Notes under the pieces: generated by a model
Database searches by the model: none
What the model was told of the DNA's origin: nothing
Seen by the model: only the letters and a program-made list of their open reading frames with translations
Shown: positions 46,780 through 56,903 of the stretch, piece by piece
How the letters are laid out: each line of letters starts with the position of its first letter
Numbering within the stretch: the stretch's first letter is position 1
NCBI RefSeq assembly: GCF_049340185.1
Contig: NZ_JBMPPC010000002.1
Coordinates: 62,001-126,000 of the forward strand
DNA: 64,000 bases
Source: Undibacterium sp049340185
GTDB lineage: Bacteria; Pseudomonadota; Gammaproteobacteria; Burkholderiales; Burkholderiaceae_D
Reading direction: 5' to 3'
Translations under genes and position numbers: made by a program

Positions 46780-48117
46780 TCAAAACAATTCCTTGTGGTT
46801 GATTTTGGCAAACGCCTCGAAATAATCGGGGAAGGTTTTCGCTACGCATTTGGGATCATTAATACGCATTGCAGCACCACGGCGGGCAGCGCCATCAAGG
46901 GTGGCCAGCGAAAAACACATTGCCATGCGGTGATCGTCGTAAGTATCAATAGTAGCAGGCTGGATCTCGGCGGGCGGTGTAACGGTCATATAATCTGCAC
47001 CCTCTTCGACAATCGCACCTAGCTTTCGCAACTCTGTCGCCATGGCAGCGATACGATCCGTTTCCTTGACGCGCCAGCTGGCGATATTGCGCAAAGTCGT
47101 GGTGCCATTGGCATATAAAGCGGCAACCGCAATCGTCATCGCTGCATCAGGAATATGATTGAAATCCATGTCGATCGCCTGTAGCACGCCATTCGACCTG
47201 GCCTCTATCCAGTTGTCGCCACGAATGATTGTCGCGCCCATTTTCTCTAATGCTTCGGCGAAACGAACATCACCCTGAATACTATGCAAGCCAACGCCTT
47301 CGACCCGTACCGGCCCGCCCGCAATCGCTCCGGCGGCAAGGAAATAGGATGCCGACGACGCATCGCCCTCGACATGAATCGTCTGTGGCGATACATAACG
47401 CTGCCCCGTTATGATCGTAAATGCCTGCCAGCCATCGCGTTGCACAGTTACGCCAAAACGCTGCATCAGATTCAAGGTAATTTCAATATAGGGCTTAGAA
47501 ATCAACTCACCGATCACTTCAATGGTCACATCATGATCGCGCGCCATCAGCGGCGCAGCCATCAACAGCGCGGTCAAAAACTGACTGGAAACATTGCCTT
47601 TGACTTGCAAGCGATGGGCGTGAATATGACCGCGACGAATGTGCAGCGGCGGGAAGCCGGGATTGCCGGTGTACTCAATCTGCGCACCAACTTGATTTAA
47701 AGCATCGACCAGATCACCGATCGGGCGCTCATGCATACGCGATACGCCGTGCAAGGTGTAATCACCACCAATCACCGCGAGGGCCGCGACCAGCGGGCGA
47801 ATCGCGGTACCCGCGTTCCCCATAAATAAATCGGCCTGATGCTGCGGCAACACGCCATCGGCTCCCGTGACCGTGTAGTTCTGCGTCGCGCCATCCTGCG
47901 TCCACTGCACCCCCAATTGTTGCAAGGCATTCAGCATGACCAGGGTATCGTCAGACGCTAGCAACTCAAGGATTTGCGTCGTTCCTTGTGCCAGCGCAGC
48001 CAGCAATAAAGTCCGGTTAGAAATACTCTTGGACCCCGGCAAACGCACCGTGCCTTGCGCCTGCATCACAGGATGTAAATCGAGGTAGTGCGGATAGTGT
48101 TTGGCTTGTTGGCTCAT
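46780..48117 (-). CDS. aroA: 3-phosphoshikimate 1-carboxyvinyltransferase (EPSP synthase)
   Basis: 445 residues. Signature motifs: LPGSKSISNRTLLLAALAQG, GNAGTAIRPLVAAL and RVKETDRIAAMATELRKLG. The GNAGTAxRPL form of the second motif marks a class I, glyphosate-sensitive type. It joins shikimate-3-phosphate and PEP before chorismate. A 210-bp gap after tyrA may hold its own promoter and contains a palindromic element. Confidence 0.96.
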   Translation of the reverse strand: MSQQAKHYPHYLDLHPVMQAQGTVRLPGSKSISNRTLLLAALAQGTTQILELLASDDTLVMLNALQQLGVQWTQDGATQNYTVTGADGVLPQHQADLFMGNAGTAIRPLVAALAVIGGDYTLHGVSRMHERPIGDLVDALNQVGAQIEYTGNPGFPPLHIRRGHIHAHRLQVKGNVSSQFLTALLMAAPLMARDHDVTIEVIGELISKPYIEITLNLMQRFGVTVQRDGWQAFTIITGQRYVSPQTIHVEGDASSASYFLAAGAIAGGPVRVEGVGLHSIQGDVRFAEALEKMGATIIRGDNWIEARSNGVLQAIDMDFNHIPDAAMTIAVAALYANGTTTLRNIASWRVKETDRIAAMATELRKLGAIVEEGADYMTVTPPAEIQPATIDTYDDHRMAMCFSLATLDGAARRGAAMRINDPKCVAKTFPDYFEAFAKINHKELF

Positions 48118-48210
48118 GCGGATGATTTATATCGACTAAATAAGGTTGGAACGGATATTCATGCACATTCATTGCGCATTTGTTATGCACTCATCATACT
48201 AAGAGAAGCA

Positions 48211-48296
48211 GATACTCCTATCAGTATATTTTTATAGTCCGCATCAGTATTGCGGGGTTAAGCATGTTTTAAGTAAAAAATGGGGGAGTATTTATT
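48211..48296. repeat. Nested palindromic intergenic element
   Basis: ATACTCC (48212-48218) and GGAGTAT (48285-48291) form the outer arms and CCGCA (48239-48243) with TGCGG (48251-48255) the inner stem, in an AT-rich setting between tyrA and aroA. The same word set (GGAGTAT-type outer arms, CCGCA inner stem) occurs in the 10181-10242 element with the outer words in the other order. It may be a small dispersed repeat, or an accident. Confidence 0.35.
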
Positions 48297-48327
48297 TCAA
48301 CGCATAGCATCATGATCGGAATCAAGC

Positions 48328-49278
48328 TCAGTCCCCGCCCTCTTTACTCTGCTTCTCAGCAGCTTCTATTGCCGAGATCCAGTTATGGCGCGCTGCCTGC
48401 GCATGACTATAAATGGATTCAATGCCAGACGCATCGGCATTCACCAGATGCTCCCGCAGAATCGCCAGTCGCGCAGTATAAGAATCCAGCTCCTGCAACA
48501 TCGCACTACGGTTTGCCAGGGTAATATCGCGCCACATTTCCGGCGAAGAACCGGCAATCCGGGTAAAGTCGCGAAAGCCGCTGGCAGCATATTGAAACAA
48601 GGTATCGGCATGCGGCTTGCGTGCAATATCATCCACAAGAGCGTACGCCAGCAAGTGCGGCAAATGACTGACCGAAGCAAACACCGCGTCATGCTCAGCC
48701 GGACTCAGGTAATGAATAATCGCGCCGCATTGCTGCCACGCATACGCGACTCTGGCGACTGCCTCATCCGTATTCTCAGGCAAGCGCGTGATAACGGCTT
48801 TTTTTCCCACATACAAATCGACTAATGCCGCCTCGGGGCCGTTTTGTTCGCGTCCGGCAATCGGATGCGCTGGCACGAATTGCGCAAGCTGATCGCCCAT
48901 CACCTGCCGCGCCGCCTCGACCACATCGGACTTAGTACTACCCGCATCGGTAACGATGGTGTCGGGCTGCAAATACGGCTGAATCGACGACAAAATTGCT
49001 GCCGTCTGGGCGACTGGCGCAGCGATCAGCACCAAATCTGCACCACGCACCGCAGCGGCAGCAGAATCCGCAATCTCATCGATAATGCCGAGTTGCTGCG
49101 CGCGCTGCAATGAGACCAGACTGCGGCCGACGCCGACCACATGCTCAACGGCTCCCGCCTTTTTTAAGGCCAGAGCGAATGAACCGCCTATCAGACCAAC
49201 GCCGAAGATAGCGACCCGTTTCAGCCGGTGTTGGATCGACTGCTGCGCTGTCGGTTTCAACTTATCAGCGCTCATCAT
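48328..49278 (-). CDS. tyrA: Prephenate dehydrogenase
   Basis: 316 residues. The Rossmann motif IFGVGLIGGSFALALKKAG lies near the start, TDAGSTKSDVVEAAR and PAHPIAGREQNGPEAA are the substrate-binding segments with the catalytic His, and the all-helical dimerisation domain follows (about 190-290). Makes 4-hydroxyphenylpyruvate for tyrosine. No ACT domain. It lies 42 bp after hisC. Confidence 0.94.
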   Translation of the reverse strand: MMSADKLKPTAQQSIQHRLKRVAIFGVGLIGGSFALALKKAGAVEHVVGVGRSLVSLQRAQQLGIIDEIADSAAAAVRGADLVLIAAPVAQTAAILSSIQPYLQPDTIVTDAGSTKSDVVEAARQVMGDQLAQFVPAHPIAGREQNGPEAALVDLYVGKKAVITRLPENTDEAVARVAYAWQQCGAIIHYLSPAEHDAVFASVSHLPHLLAYALVDDIARKPHADTLFQYAASGFRDFTRIAGSSPEMWRDITLANRSAMLQELDSYTARLAILREHLVNADASGIESIYSHAQAARHNWISAIEAAEKQSKEGGD

Positions 49279-49320
49279 TGCTTGTCATTAGCCATCATCA
49301 ATCTCACAAATATCCAGCGA

Positions 49321-50442
49321 TCAGGCTGCCAGTATTTCTTTTAAAGCAGAGATGAAAGCAGCATTTTCTTCCGGCAAACCAATAGAGATGCGCAGAAATT
49401 GCGGCAAACCGTAGTTACCAACTGGACGCACGATGATGCCGCGCTTCAGAAGTTCGAGATTGATACGCGCTCCTGCACTGTCTTCGTCACCGACTTTGAC
49501 TAAAACAAAGTTACCGAACGAAGGAACGAATGCCAGATTCAGTTCTTTAAAAGCCGTAGTCAGCTGTGTATATCCATCGGCATTCAGCTTCGCACTTTTT
49601 TGCAAAAACTCTGCGTCATTCAAGGCTGCAATCGCAGCGGCTTGCGCCATAGAATTGACGTTAAACGGTTGACGTACACGGTTCAATAAATCCGTGATGC
49701 CAGGTTGTGCGATCCCAAAACCAATACGCAAACCAGCCAGGCCATACGCCTTGGACATGGTGCGCGATACCAATAAATTAGGGAACTGTCTGACCCAGGC
49801 AATCGAGTCATATTGCAAGTCGGCGGCAAGGAATTCGTTATACGCTTCATCGAGTACCACGACCACATCAGCTGGCACTTTTTTCAAGAAGCTCTCGATC
49901 TCCGCCGCTGGCAAAAACGTCCCTGTCGGATTGTTTGGATTGGCGATAAAAACCAATTTAGTATCCGCAGTAATCGCTGCCGCCATTGCATCTAGATCAT
50001 GACCAAAATCTTTCGCTGCGACCACAATCGCCCGCCCGCCAACTGCTTGCGTCGCCAATGGATACACGGCAAACGAATACTGCGCGAACACGACCGACTG
50101 CCCTGGCTCAACAAAAGAATGCGCAGCTAATTCCAGTATGTCGTTACTGCCGTTACCTAAAGTAATCCAGTCCTGCGGCACAGCGTATTTCGCCATAATC
50201 GCGGCTTTTAATTCAAAGCCATTCGCATCAGGATAACGCCCCAAATCAGCCGCCGCTTTCAGCATCGCTGCCTGTGCGGATTGTGGCACGCCGAGCGGGT
50301 TTTCATTTGATGCCAGCTTGACGATTTTTGATTCGTCCAGACCAAATTCGCGCGCGACTTCAGAGATAGGCTTGCCGCCTTGGTAAGGGGCAATTGCGCG
50401 AACATAGGCGGGGCCAAATTCAGTACCAAATTGTATAGACAT
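49321..50442 (-). CDS. hisC: Histidinol-phosphate aminotransferase-type enzyme
   Basis: 373 residues from the Met at 50442 (MSIQFGTEFGPAYVRAIAPYQGG), with GGAG 5 nt upstream; the frame opens 72 bp earlier. PLP fold-type I: SNENPLGVP, the FIANPNNPTGT loop, and the Schiff-base lysine in SRTMSKAYGLAGLRIG. In the aromatic block between pheA and tyrA this copy may act on phenylpyruvate and 4-hydroxyphenylpyruvate (aromatic aminotransferase) as well as, or instead of, histidinol phosphate. Confidence 0.92.
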   Translation of the reverse strand: MSIQFGTEFGPAYVRAIAPYQGGKPISEVAREFGLDESKIVKLASNENPLGVPQSAQAAMLKAAADLGRYPDANGFELKAAIMAKYAVPQDWITLGNGSNDILELAAHSFVEPGQSVVFAQYSFAVYPLATQAVGGRAIVVAAKDFGHDLDAMAAAITADTKLVFIANPNNPTGTFLPAAEIESFLKKVPADVVVVLDEAYNEFLAADLQYDSIAWVRQFPNLLVSRTMSKAYGLAGLRIGFGIAQPGITDLLNRVRQPFNVNSMAQAAAIAALNDAEFLQKSAKLNADGYTQLTTAFKELNLAFVPSFGNFVLVKVGDEDSAGARINLELLKRGIIVRPVGNYGLPQFLRISIGLPEENAAFISALKEILAA

Positions 50443-50596
50443 AGCGACTCCAAAAATTGTCCAGCATCTGGCTGGATTGATAAAACAAATGATATTTTTA
50501 ATTACATCACGCAATATTGGTGCGGGTTTCAGAGCATTTTCGGCTTGAAAGGCGCACCCACGTTGCGGATAGCAAGTTCAATGTATTTTCCATGCC

Positions 50597-51670
50597 TTAA
50601 ATCGTGCAAGGATAAGAGCCCAGTATTTTAAAAAATGCGGCATTGTCATTCAGATCCGACATCGCCCTGGCGACTTTATCGTCGAGTACATGGCCTTCGA
50701 CATCGACGTAAAAATAGTATTCCCAGTTGCCAGTACGTGCCGGGCGTGATTCGAAGCGCGTCATCGAAACGCCGTGCTTGGACAAAGGTGCTAACAGGTT
50801 GTACACCGCACCGGCTTTATTCGGCACCGCCAGCACCAGAGAGGTCTGATCCTTGCCGCTTGGCGTTGTATGCAGACGTCCGATCACGGCAAAGCGGGTG
50901 CGGTTGTGCGGGTCGTCCTGAATATGCGCGCTGACCACACCGAGCTGATATTGCTGACCTGCGATTTCACTGGCGATGGCAGCCATGGTGGCGTCGCCAC
51001 TGGCCATACGTGCGGCTTCGGCATTGGATGCCATCGCTTGTCGTTCGATATGCGGATAATGCTGATTCAGCCAGGCCTGACATTGCGCCAATGCTTGTGA
51101 GTGCGCGCAAATACGCGTCACACCATCCATGTTGCCGGTCTTGGTCATCAGACTATGCTGTACCGCAATCGCGAGTTCACCGCTAATGGCGAGACTGGTT
51201 TGCAATAACAAATCGAGCGTACGGTTAATCGCGCCCTCGGTTGAATTTTCTATCGGTACCACACCAAAATCGGCAGTGCCCGCCTCGGTTGCGCGGAACA
51301 CTTCATCAATCGATACACATGGCAAAGCCTGAATCGCATGTCCAAATTGCTGATATACCGCCTGCTCACTGAAGGTACCGACCGGCCCCAAAAAGGCAAC
51401 TACAACGCGGCGCTCAAGCGCACGGCAAGCAGACATGATTTCACGGAAAATCAATTGGATATCCTGGCTCGCTAACGGCCCCGGATTGCGCTCAGCAACA
51501 CTGCGCAATACCTGCGCTTCGCGTTCCGGACGAAACACCGGTGCATTGGTCTCGGCTTTGACATGACCGACCTCTTCCGCGACACGAGCACGCTCGTTTA
51601 ACAAAGACAGGATTTGTGTATCGATGGCGTCGATTCTTTGACGCAATGGGAGTAATTTATTATCGCTCAT
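50597..51670 (-). CDS. pheA: Bifunctional chorismate mutase/prephenate dehydratase (P-protein)
   Basis: 357 residues in three parts: an AroQ-type chorismate mutase (about 1-90; LPLRQRIDAIDTQILSLLNER), a prephenate dehydratase domain (about 92-270; VAFLGPVGTFSEQA, and VVPIENSTEGAINRTLDL) and an ACT regulatory domain (about 275-350) with the TRFESRPAR phenylalanine-binding motif. Feedback control by phenylalanine is expected from the ACT site. Starts MSDNKLLPLRQR, preceded by AGGTTTCTT. Confidence 0.95.
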   Translation of the reverse strand: MSDNKLLPLRQRIDAIDTQILSLLNERARVAEEVGHVKAETNAPVFRPEREAQVLRSVAERNPGPLASQDIQLIFREIMSACRALERRVVVAFLGPVGTFSEQAVYQQFGHAIQALPCVSIDEVFRATEAGTADFGVVPIENSTEGAINRTLDLLLQTSLAISGELAIAVQHSLMTKTGNMDGVTRICAHSQALAQCQAWLNQHYPHIERQAMASNAEAARMASGDATMAAIASEIAGQQYQLGVVSAHIQDDPHNRTRFAVIGRLHTTPSGKDQTSLVLAVPNKAGAVYNLLAPLSKHGVSMTRFESRPARTGNWEYYFYVDVEGHVLDDKVARAMSDLNDNAAFFKILGSYPCTI

Positions 51671-51890
51671 AAGAAACCTAAAAACCGTTTAGCGAGTTGA
51701 TGAAAACGTCGCGGCGTAATCACACTTGTACCAGTCACAGCATTCCCGCCGGTTAGCGTAGCGTGATGGTAATGATGCTCGCCTCTCTTCCGACTTTTGA
51801 TCTTTATCCTTAGCGCCACGGTTTCCAGGTGATGGTGAGTGCCATGCAAAGAAAGGGCTAAAGAGGAGAGGCTATCGGGTCGCTCGCAGC

Positions 51891-52994
51891 TCAAGTATGA
51901 GCGCGGGCAAATTCTTTCATAAAACTAACGAGGGTTTGCACGCCTTCGATCGGCATGGCGTTATAAATCGAGGCGCGCATACCGCCGACCGATTTATGTC
52001 CCTTTAATTGCAGCAAGCCGTGTTGCTTTGCCTGCGTTAAAAATGCGGCATTCAAACTTTCATCACGCAAGAAAAATGGTACGTTCATACGTGAGCGGCA
52101 ATCCTTAGCAACCCGGTTGACATAAAAATCCGATGTATCCAGATAGTCGTACAGTAGTTGCGCCTTCGCGATGTTTTTCTGCTCCATGACAGCAACGCCA
52201 CCCTGACGCTTTAGCCACTGGAACACCAGGCCGGCAATATAAATCGCATAGGTTGGCGGCGTGTTATACATGGAATCGTTGTCGGCGACGATTTTCCAGT
52301 CGAAGGCTGAGGGGCAAATTGGCAGCGCATCGCCGAGCAAATCCTCTCGCACAATGACGATGGTCAGCCCGGCAGGACCGATATTTTTTTGCGCGCCACC
52401 GAAGATCACACCGTATTTAGCAACATCAATCACACGCGACAAAATGTGCGAGGACATATCCGCCACAATAGGCGCGTCGTCCGTGTCAGCACTCACATCC
52501 GGTACGAAATGGTATTCAACGCCATCGATGGTTTCATTCGTACAGAGATGTACGTAGGCGGCATCTTTTGACAATTTCCAGCTATCACAGGGCGGTACTG
52601 CCGTGTGTCCGTTCGCTTCGGCGGAAGCGGCGACATTCACCTTGCCGTATTTTTGCGCTTCTTTGATTGACTTGGCGGTCCACGATCCGGTATGGATGAA
52701 ATCTGCGGTTGCCGGTTGCGGTTTGCGTCCCATCAGGTTCATAGGAACAATGGCGTTTTCACCTAAACCGCCACCTTGCAGAAACAGAATTTTGTAATTG
52801 TCCGGCACTGCCAGCAACTCGCGCAAATCGCTTTGCGCTGCGGCGATGATGGACATAAATTCCGGTCCGCGGTGACTCATTTCCATCACTGACATACCGC
52901 TGCCATGCCAGTCCAGCATTTCTGCTGCGGCCTGCTGCAATACTTCTTTAGGCAATACGGCAGGTCCGGCAGAGAAATTGTAGATCGTCGTCAT
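51891..52994 (-). CDS. serC: Phosphoserine aminotransferase
   Basis: 367 residues starting TTIYNFSAGPAVLPKEVL. PLP fold-type I; the Schiff-base lysine is in GGAQKNIGPAGL, and HRGPEF and LGENAIVPMNL are family segments. It makes 3-phosphoserine and the pyridoxine precursor. The GGAG ribosome site overlaps the gyrA stop region; the start is 5 bp after gyrA, indicating readthrough. Confidence 0.95.
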   Translation of the reverse strand: MTTIYNFSAGPAVLPKEVLQQAAAEMLDWHGSGMSVMEMSHRGPEFMSIIAAAQSDLRELLAVPDNYKILFLQGGGLGENAIVPMNLMGRKPQPATADFIHTGSWTAKSIKEAQKYGKVNVAASAEANGHTAVPPCDSWKLSKDAAYVHLCTNETIDGVEYHFVPDVSADTDDAPIVADMSSHILSRVIDVAKYGVIFGGAQKNIGPAGLTIVIVREDLLGDALPICPSAFDWKIVADNDSMYNTPPTYAIYIAGLVFQWLKRQGGVAVMEQKNIAKAQLLYDYLDTSDFYVNRVAKDCRSRMNVPFFLRDESLNAAFLTQAKQHGLLQLKGHKSVGGMRASIYNAMPIEGVQTLVSFMKEFARAHT

Positions 52995-52999
52995 GCAAT

Positions 53000-55657
53000 T
53001 TACTCCGCAGCAGCTGGCTCGTCATTAGCGCCGGTGTCAGCAGCCGTATCCGCACTTGCATCGGCATCCGGTTCGTCAACATCCGTTTCCACAATGCGCT
53101 GCAAGCCAGACAGCTTGGTGCCATCCTCCACAGCGATCAAGGTGACGCCTTGTGTTGCACGACCCATCTCACGAATCTCTGAGACACGGGTGCGTATCAG
53201 CACACCACCAGTTGTGATGAGCATGATCTCATCATTGCTATCCACCAGCGTCGCCGCAACCACCTTGCCGTTACGTTCAGACGTCTGGATCGCGATCATG
53301 CCTTTGGTACCGCGGCCATGACGGGTGTACTCAGTAATCGGTGTACGCTTACCGAAGCCGTTTTCAGTCGCGGTCAATACCGATTGCTGCTCGTTTTCGG
53401 CCACCAGCAGCGCAATCACTTGCTGACCTTCTTCCAGATTCATACCGCGCACACCACGTGCCGTACGGCCCATTGGACGTACATCGTTTTCGTCAAAGCG
53501 CACTGCCTTACCCGAATCGGAGAACAACATGACATCGTGCTTGCCGTCCGTCAGTGCTGCACCGATCAGGAAGTCGCCATCATCCAGATCCACCGCGATA
53601 ATGCCGGCTTTACGTGGATTACTAAAGTCGTTCAATGGCGTCTTCTTCACGGTACCAAGGCTGGTCGACATGAAGATGTAATGGTCTTCAGGGAAGCTGC
53701 GGTTATCGCCTGACAATGGCAGGATCACTGTGATTTTTTCACCATCTTGCAACGGGAACATATTCACAATCGGCTTGCCGCGGGAATTACGTGAGCCTTG
53801 CGGCACTTCCCAAACTTTTAACCAGTACAGACGACCACGATTCGAGAAGCACAGGATGTAATCATGCGTATTGGCGACAAACAATTGCTCGATCCAGTCG
53901 TCATCCTTGGTCGCTGTGGCCTGCTTGCCGCGACCACCGCGTTTTTGCGCACGATATTCAGACAAAGGTTGCGACTTCATGTAGCCGGTATGTGACAGTG
54001 TCACGACCATATCGACTGGCGTGATCAGGTCTTCTGTTTCGAGATCGGTGGCATTATGCGTGATCTCAGAACGACGAACGTCTTTGTTGCCTTCTCCGTA
54101 TTCATTGCGGGCAGCAGTCAATTCGTCAGTAATGATGACGGTGACGCGCTCTGGCTTGGACAAAATATCCAGCAAATCAGCAATCACGGACATCACGTCT
54201 TTGTATTCGTTGACGATCTTGTCTTGCTCCAGACCAGTCAAACGCTGCAGACGCATCTGCAAAATCTCTTGCGCCTGATCGTCGGACAGCTTGTACAAAC
54301 CGTCCTTTTGAATACCATAATGCTTAGGCAAATTTTCTGGGCGGAATGCATCGATACCGGCTGGATTATCTGCCGCAGTCCGCATTAACATCTCACGCAC
54401 CATGGAGCTGTCCCAAGCGCGATTCATCAATTCTTGCTTCGCTAAGGGCGGTGTCGGTGCTGCTTTGATGATGGCAATGAAATCATCAATATTAGCCAAT
54501 GCAACCGCGAGACCTTCCAGAACATGGCCACGTTCACGGGCTTTGCGCAACTCAAATACCGTGCGGCGTGTAACCACTTCGCGACGATGCGACAGGAAGC
54601 AATCCAGCATCTGCTTCAGGTTCAGCAATTTAGGCTGACCGTTCACCAGCGCCACCATATTCATACCAAAGGTGTCTTGCAGCTGCGTTTGCTTGTACAG
54701 ATTATTTAATACGACTTCTGGCACTTCACCGCGCTTCAGCTCAATGACGACGCGCATACCGGACTTATCGGATTCATCACGGATGTCAGAAATACCATCC
54801 AGTTTTTTATCGCGCACCAGCTCGGCGATACGTTCTAGTAGAGACTTCTTATTGACCTGATAAGGTAGCTCATCGACGATCAATGCAGTGCGGTTTTCTT
54901 TGCCAAACTCCTCAAAATGCGTCTTGGCACGCATGACCACACGGCCACGACCAGTACGGTAACCGTCACGCACACCGGATACGCCATAAATAATGCCGCC
55001 GGTAGGAAAATCCGGTGCAGGGATAATTTCGATCAGCTCATCAATCGTGCAGTCCTGATTACGCAAAACATGCAACGCACCATTGATGATTTCGGTGATA
55101 TTGTGTGGCGGAATATTGGTCGCCATACCTACCGCAATACCCGATGCGCCGTTGATCAGCAGATTCGGGATGCGGGTCGGCAAGACGGATGGTTCTTTTT
55201 CTTTGCCGTCGTAGTTGGGAACAAAATCGACAGTTTCTTTCTCAATATCGGCGAGAATTTCATTCGCGATCTTGTCCAGGCGGCATTCGGTATAACGCAT
55301 CGCTGCCGCATTATCCCCATCGACTGAACCGAAGTTACCCTGACCGTCGACCAGGGTGTAGCGCAGAGAAAAATCCTGTGCCATACGCACCAGCGTGTCG
55401 TAGATCGACGCGTCGCCGTGCGGGTGATACTTACCCATGACTTCACCGACCACGCGCGCACATTTGACGAACGGGCGGTTATACACGTTGTTCATTTCGT
55501 GCATCGCGAACAGAACGCGTCTATGCACAGGCTTCAAGCCATCACGTACATCCGGCAAGGCACGGCCAACAATCACGCTCATGGCGTAATCGAGGTAGCT
55601 CTTGCGCATTTCTTCTTCAAGGGAAATCGGGAGTGTTTCTTTAGCGAATTGATCCAT
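53000..55657 (-). CDS. gyrA: DNA gyrase subunit A
   Basis: 885 residues. Catalytic Tyr122 in AAMRYTECRL; winged-helix segment with GEVMGKYHPHGDASIYD; the GyrA-box GQAxxxG-type element appears as QKRGGRGKQ at the start of the C-terminal beta-pinwheel (about 520-850), followed by an acidic Asp/Ala tail. The quinolone-resistance region reads GDASIYD: position 83 (E. coli numbering) is Ala, not Ser, while position 87 is Asp. It makes type II topoisomerase with GyrB. The 885-residue length and position upstream of serC are normal for Burkholderiales. Confidence 0.97.
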   Translation of the reverse strand: MDQFAKETLPISLEEEMRKSYLDYAMSVIVGRALPDVRDGLKPVHRRVLFAMHEMNNVYNRPFVKCARVVGEVMGKYHPHGDASIYDTLVRMAQDFSLRYTLVDGQGNFGSVDGDNAAAMRYTECRLDKIANEILADIEKETVDFVPNYDGKEKEPSVLPTRIPNLLINGASGIAVGMATNIPPHNITEIINGALHVLRNQDCTIDELIEIIPAPDFPTGGIIYGVSGVRDGYRTGRGRVVMRAKTHFEEFGKENRTALIVDELPYQVNKKSLLERIAELVRDKKLDGISDIRDESDKSGMRVVIELKRGEVPEVVLNNLYKQTQLQDTFGMNMVALVNGQPKLLNLKQMLDCFLSHRREVVTRRTVFELRKARERGHVLEGLAVALANIDDFIAIIKAAPTPPLAKQELMNRAWDSSMVREMLMRTAADNPAGIDAFRPENLPKHYGIQKDGLYKLSDDQAQEILQMRLQRLTGLEQDKIVNEYKDVMSVIADLLDILSKPERVTVIITDELTAARNEYGEGNKDVRRSEITHNATDLETEDLITPVDMVVTLSHTGYMKSQPLSEYRAQKRGGRGKQATATKDDDWIEQLFVANTHDYILCFSNRGRLYWLKVWEVPQGSRNSRGKPIVNMFPLQDGEKITVILPLSGDNRSFPEDHYIFMSTSLGTVKKTPLNDFSNPRKAGIIAVDLDDGDFLIGAALTDGKHDVMLFSDSGKAVRFDENDVRPMGRTARGVRGMNLEEGQQVIALLVAENEQQSVLTATENGFGKRTPITEYTRHGRGTKGMIAIQTSERNGKVVAATLVDSNDEIMLITTGGVLIRTRVSEIREMGRATQGVTLIAVEDGTKLSGLQRIVETDVDEPDADASADTAADTGANDEPAAAE

Positions 55658-55931
55658 TGGCGGGCCGGCAATTTAGAGCTTGGTTAAATAACGATGCATT
55701 CAAAAAAAACCATGCAAATTCTCATCAAAAAAACAAGAGAAATGCAAATTAGGCATTTTTAGTGCTGAACTTCTGATTTTAACATGCTCGTCATATGAGC
55801 AACACCGTTTTTGAGCCAGGCCCATATTCATCCAAGTGTCGCCCAAATGACAGCAAGTGAGGAATGTCTTATGTTGTAATCAGTTCATAACAATCACAAA
55901 TACACATTTATTTATCCAGACGGAGACAAAA

Positions 55932-56618
55932 ATGATGACAACAATTAAAACATATGTAACTTGCCTGATTACCATGACGAGTCTGTCATGTCTTGCACAA
56001 ACTGACATTAAAGCAGCCACACCGAATAGCGCATATGTTCAGGACGGTCGCGGCATCGTTGCAAGAAGCGCATTCGGGCTATGCTGGCGCACCGGATACT
56101 GGACGCCTGCCGACTCCATTCCCGGTTGCGATGGCCCTTTATCAGTACCAGTAGTCACGCCAGCAGCGCCGCCAATTGCCCCTCCTGCGCCAGTAGCTGT
56201 GCTCCCCGTACCAGCAAAACCTGCACTGCCAAAACGTTGCGATTTTGCAGTCACATTGCAAAATGACGAGACTTTTGCATTCAACAAAAGCATTTTAAGT
56301 AACGCGGCCAAGCAAAAAATCGATGCAGAGGTCACGCCCAAACTCGCAAATTGTGCCAAAGTGGATCTAGTGATTGTGACCGGACATACCGACCGCATAG
56401 GCACTCAGCAATATAATCAAAAACTTTCTGAAAAACGCGCCGACGTCGTCGCAGCTTATCTGACCAGCAAGGGTATTAACGCCACAATAGACACAATGGG
56501 CATGGGTAAAACTCAGCAAATCATGTCCTGCGATGACAAACTGGGGCAGGTAAAACTCGCTGAATGTCTGGCACCAAACAGACGCGTTGTGATTGAAGGT
56601 CGAGGCCTTGCCAAGTGA
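55932..56618 (+). CDS. OmpA-like outer-membrane protein (paralogue 1)
   Basis: 228 residues from MMTTIKTYVTCL (55932), preceded by a GGAGA site; the frame opens 75 bp earlier. A signal peptide (TCLITMTSLSCLA) is followed by the FGLCWRTGYWTPAD cysteine-bearing segment shared with the next gene, a Pro/Ala-rich hinge (about 75-98) and an OmpA C-terminal peptidoglycan-binding domain (ending NRRVVIEGRG). The domain contains extra cysteines (KRCDF, ANCAKVD, SCDDK, AECLAP) that the paralogue lacks. Probably anchored to peptidoglycan. Confidence 0.88.
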   Translation: MMTTIKTYVTCLITMTSLSCLAQTDIKAATPNSAYVQDGRGIVARSAFGLCWRTGYWTPADSIPGCDGPLSVPVVTPAAPPIAPPAPVAVLPVPAKPALPKRCDFAVTLQNDETFAFNKSILSNAAKQKIDAEVTPKLANCAKVDLVIVTGHTDRIGTQQYNQKLSEKRADVVAAYLTSKGINATIDTMGMGKTQQIMSCDDKLGQVKLAECLAPNRRVVIEGRGLAK

Positions 56619-56903
56619 AACGCCCTGTCAATGACGCGCAATTGATGACAACCTTAAGTATTTGCACTCAAACATGGCAAGTTGCTAAAACACGACAAAT
56701 TCACAAAATGTTACTTTAGCGATTTAACAATCTTAGCTTAGTGATACATCCTATGGCAAAATGGTAAGGTGTTACAACGCTATTTCAGCTATGGTAATTT
56801 GATGATGAAATAGTATTGTCATCAAGCACGTGGTAGTATCCAGTTTTATGCAGTCAATTGCGCAGTTCATCTGCGGTAGGTAATCTCACCCGAGAGGAGA
56901 AAT

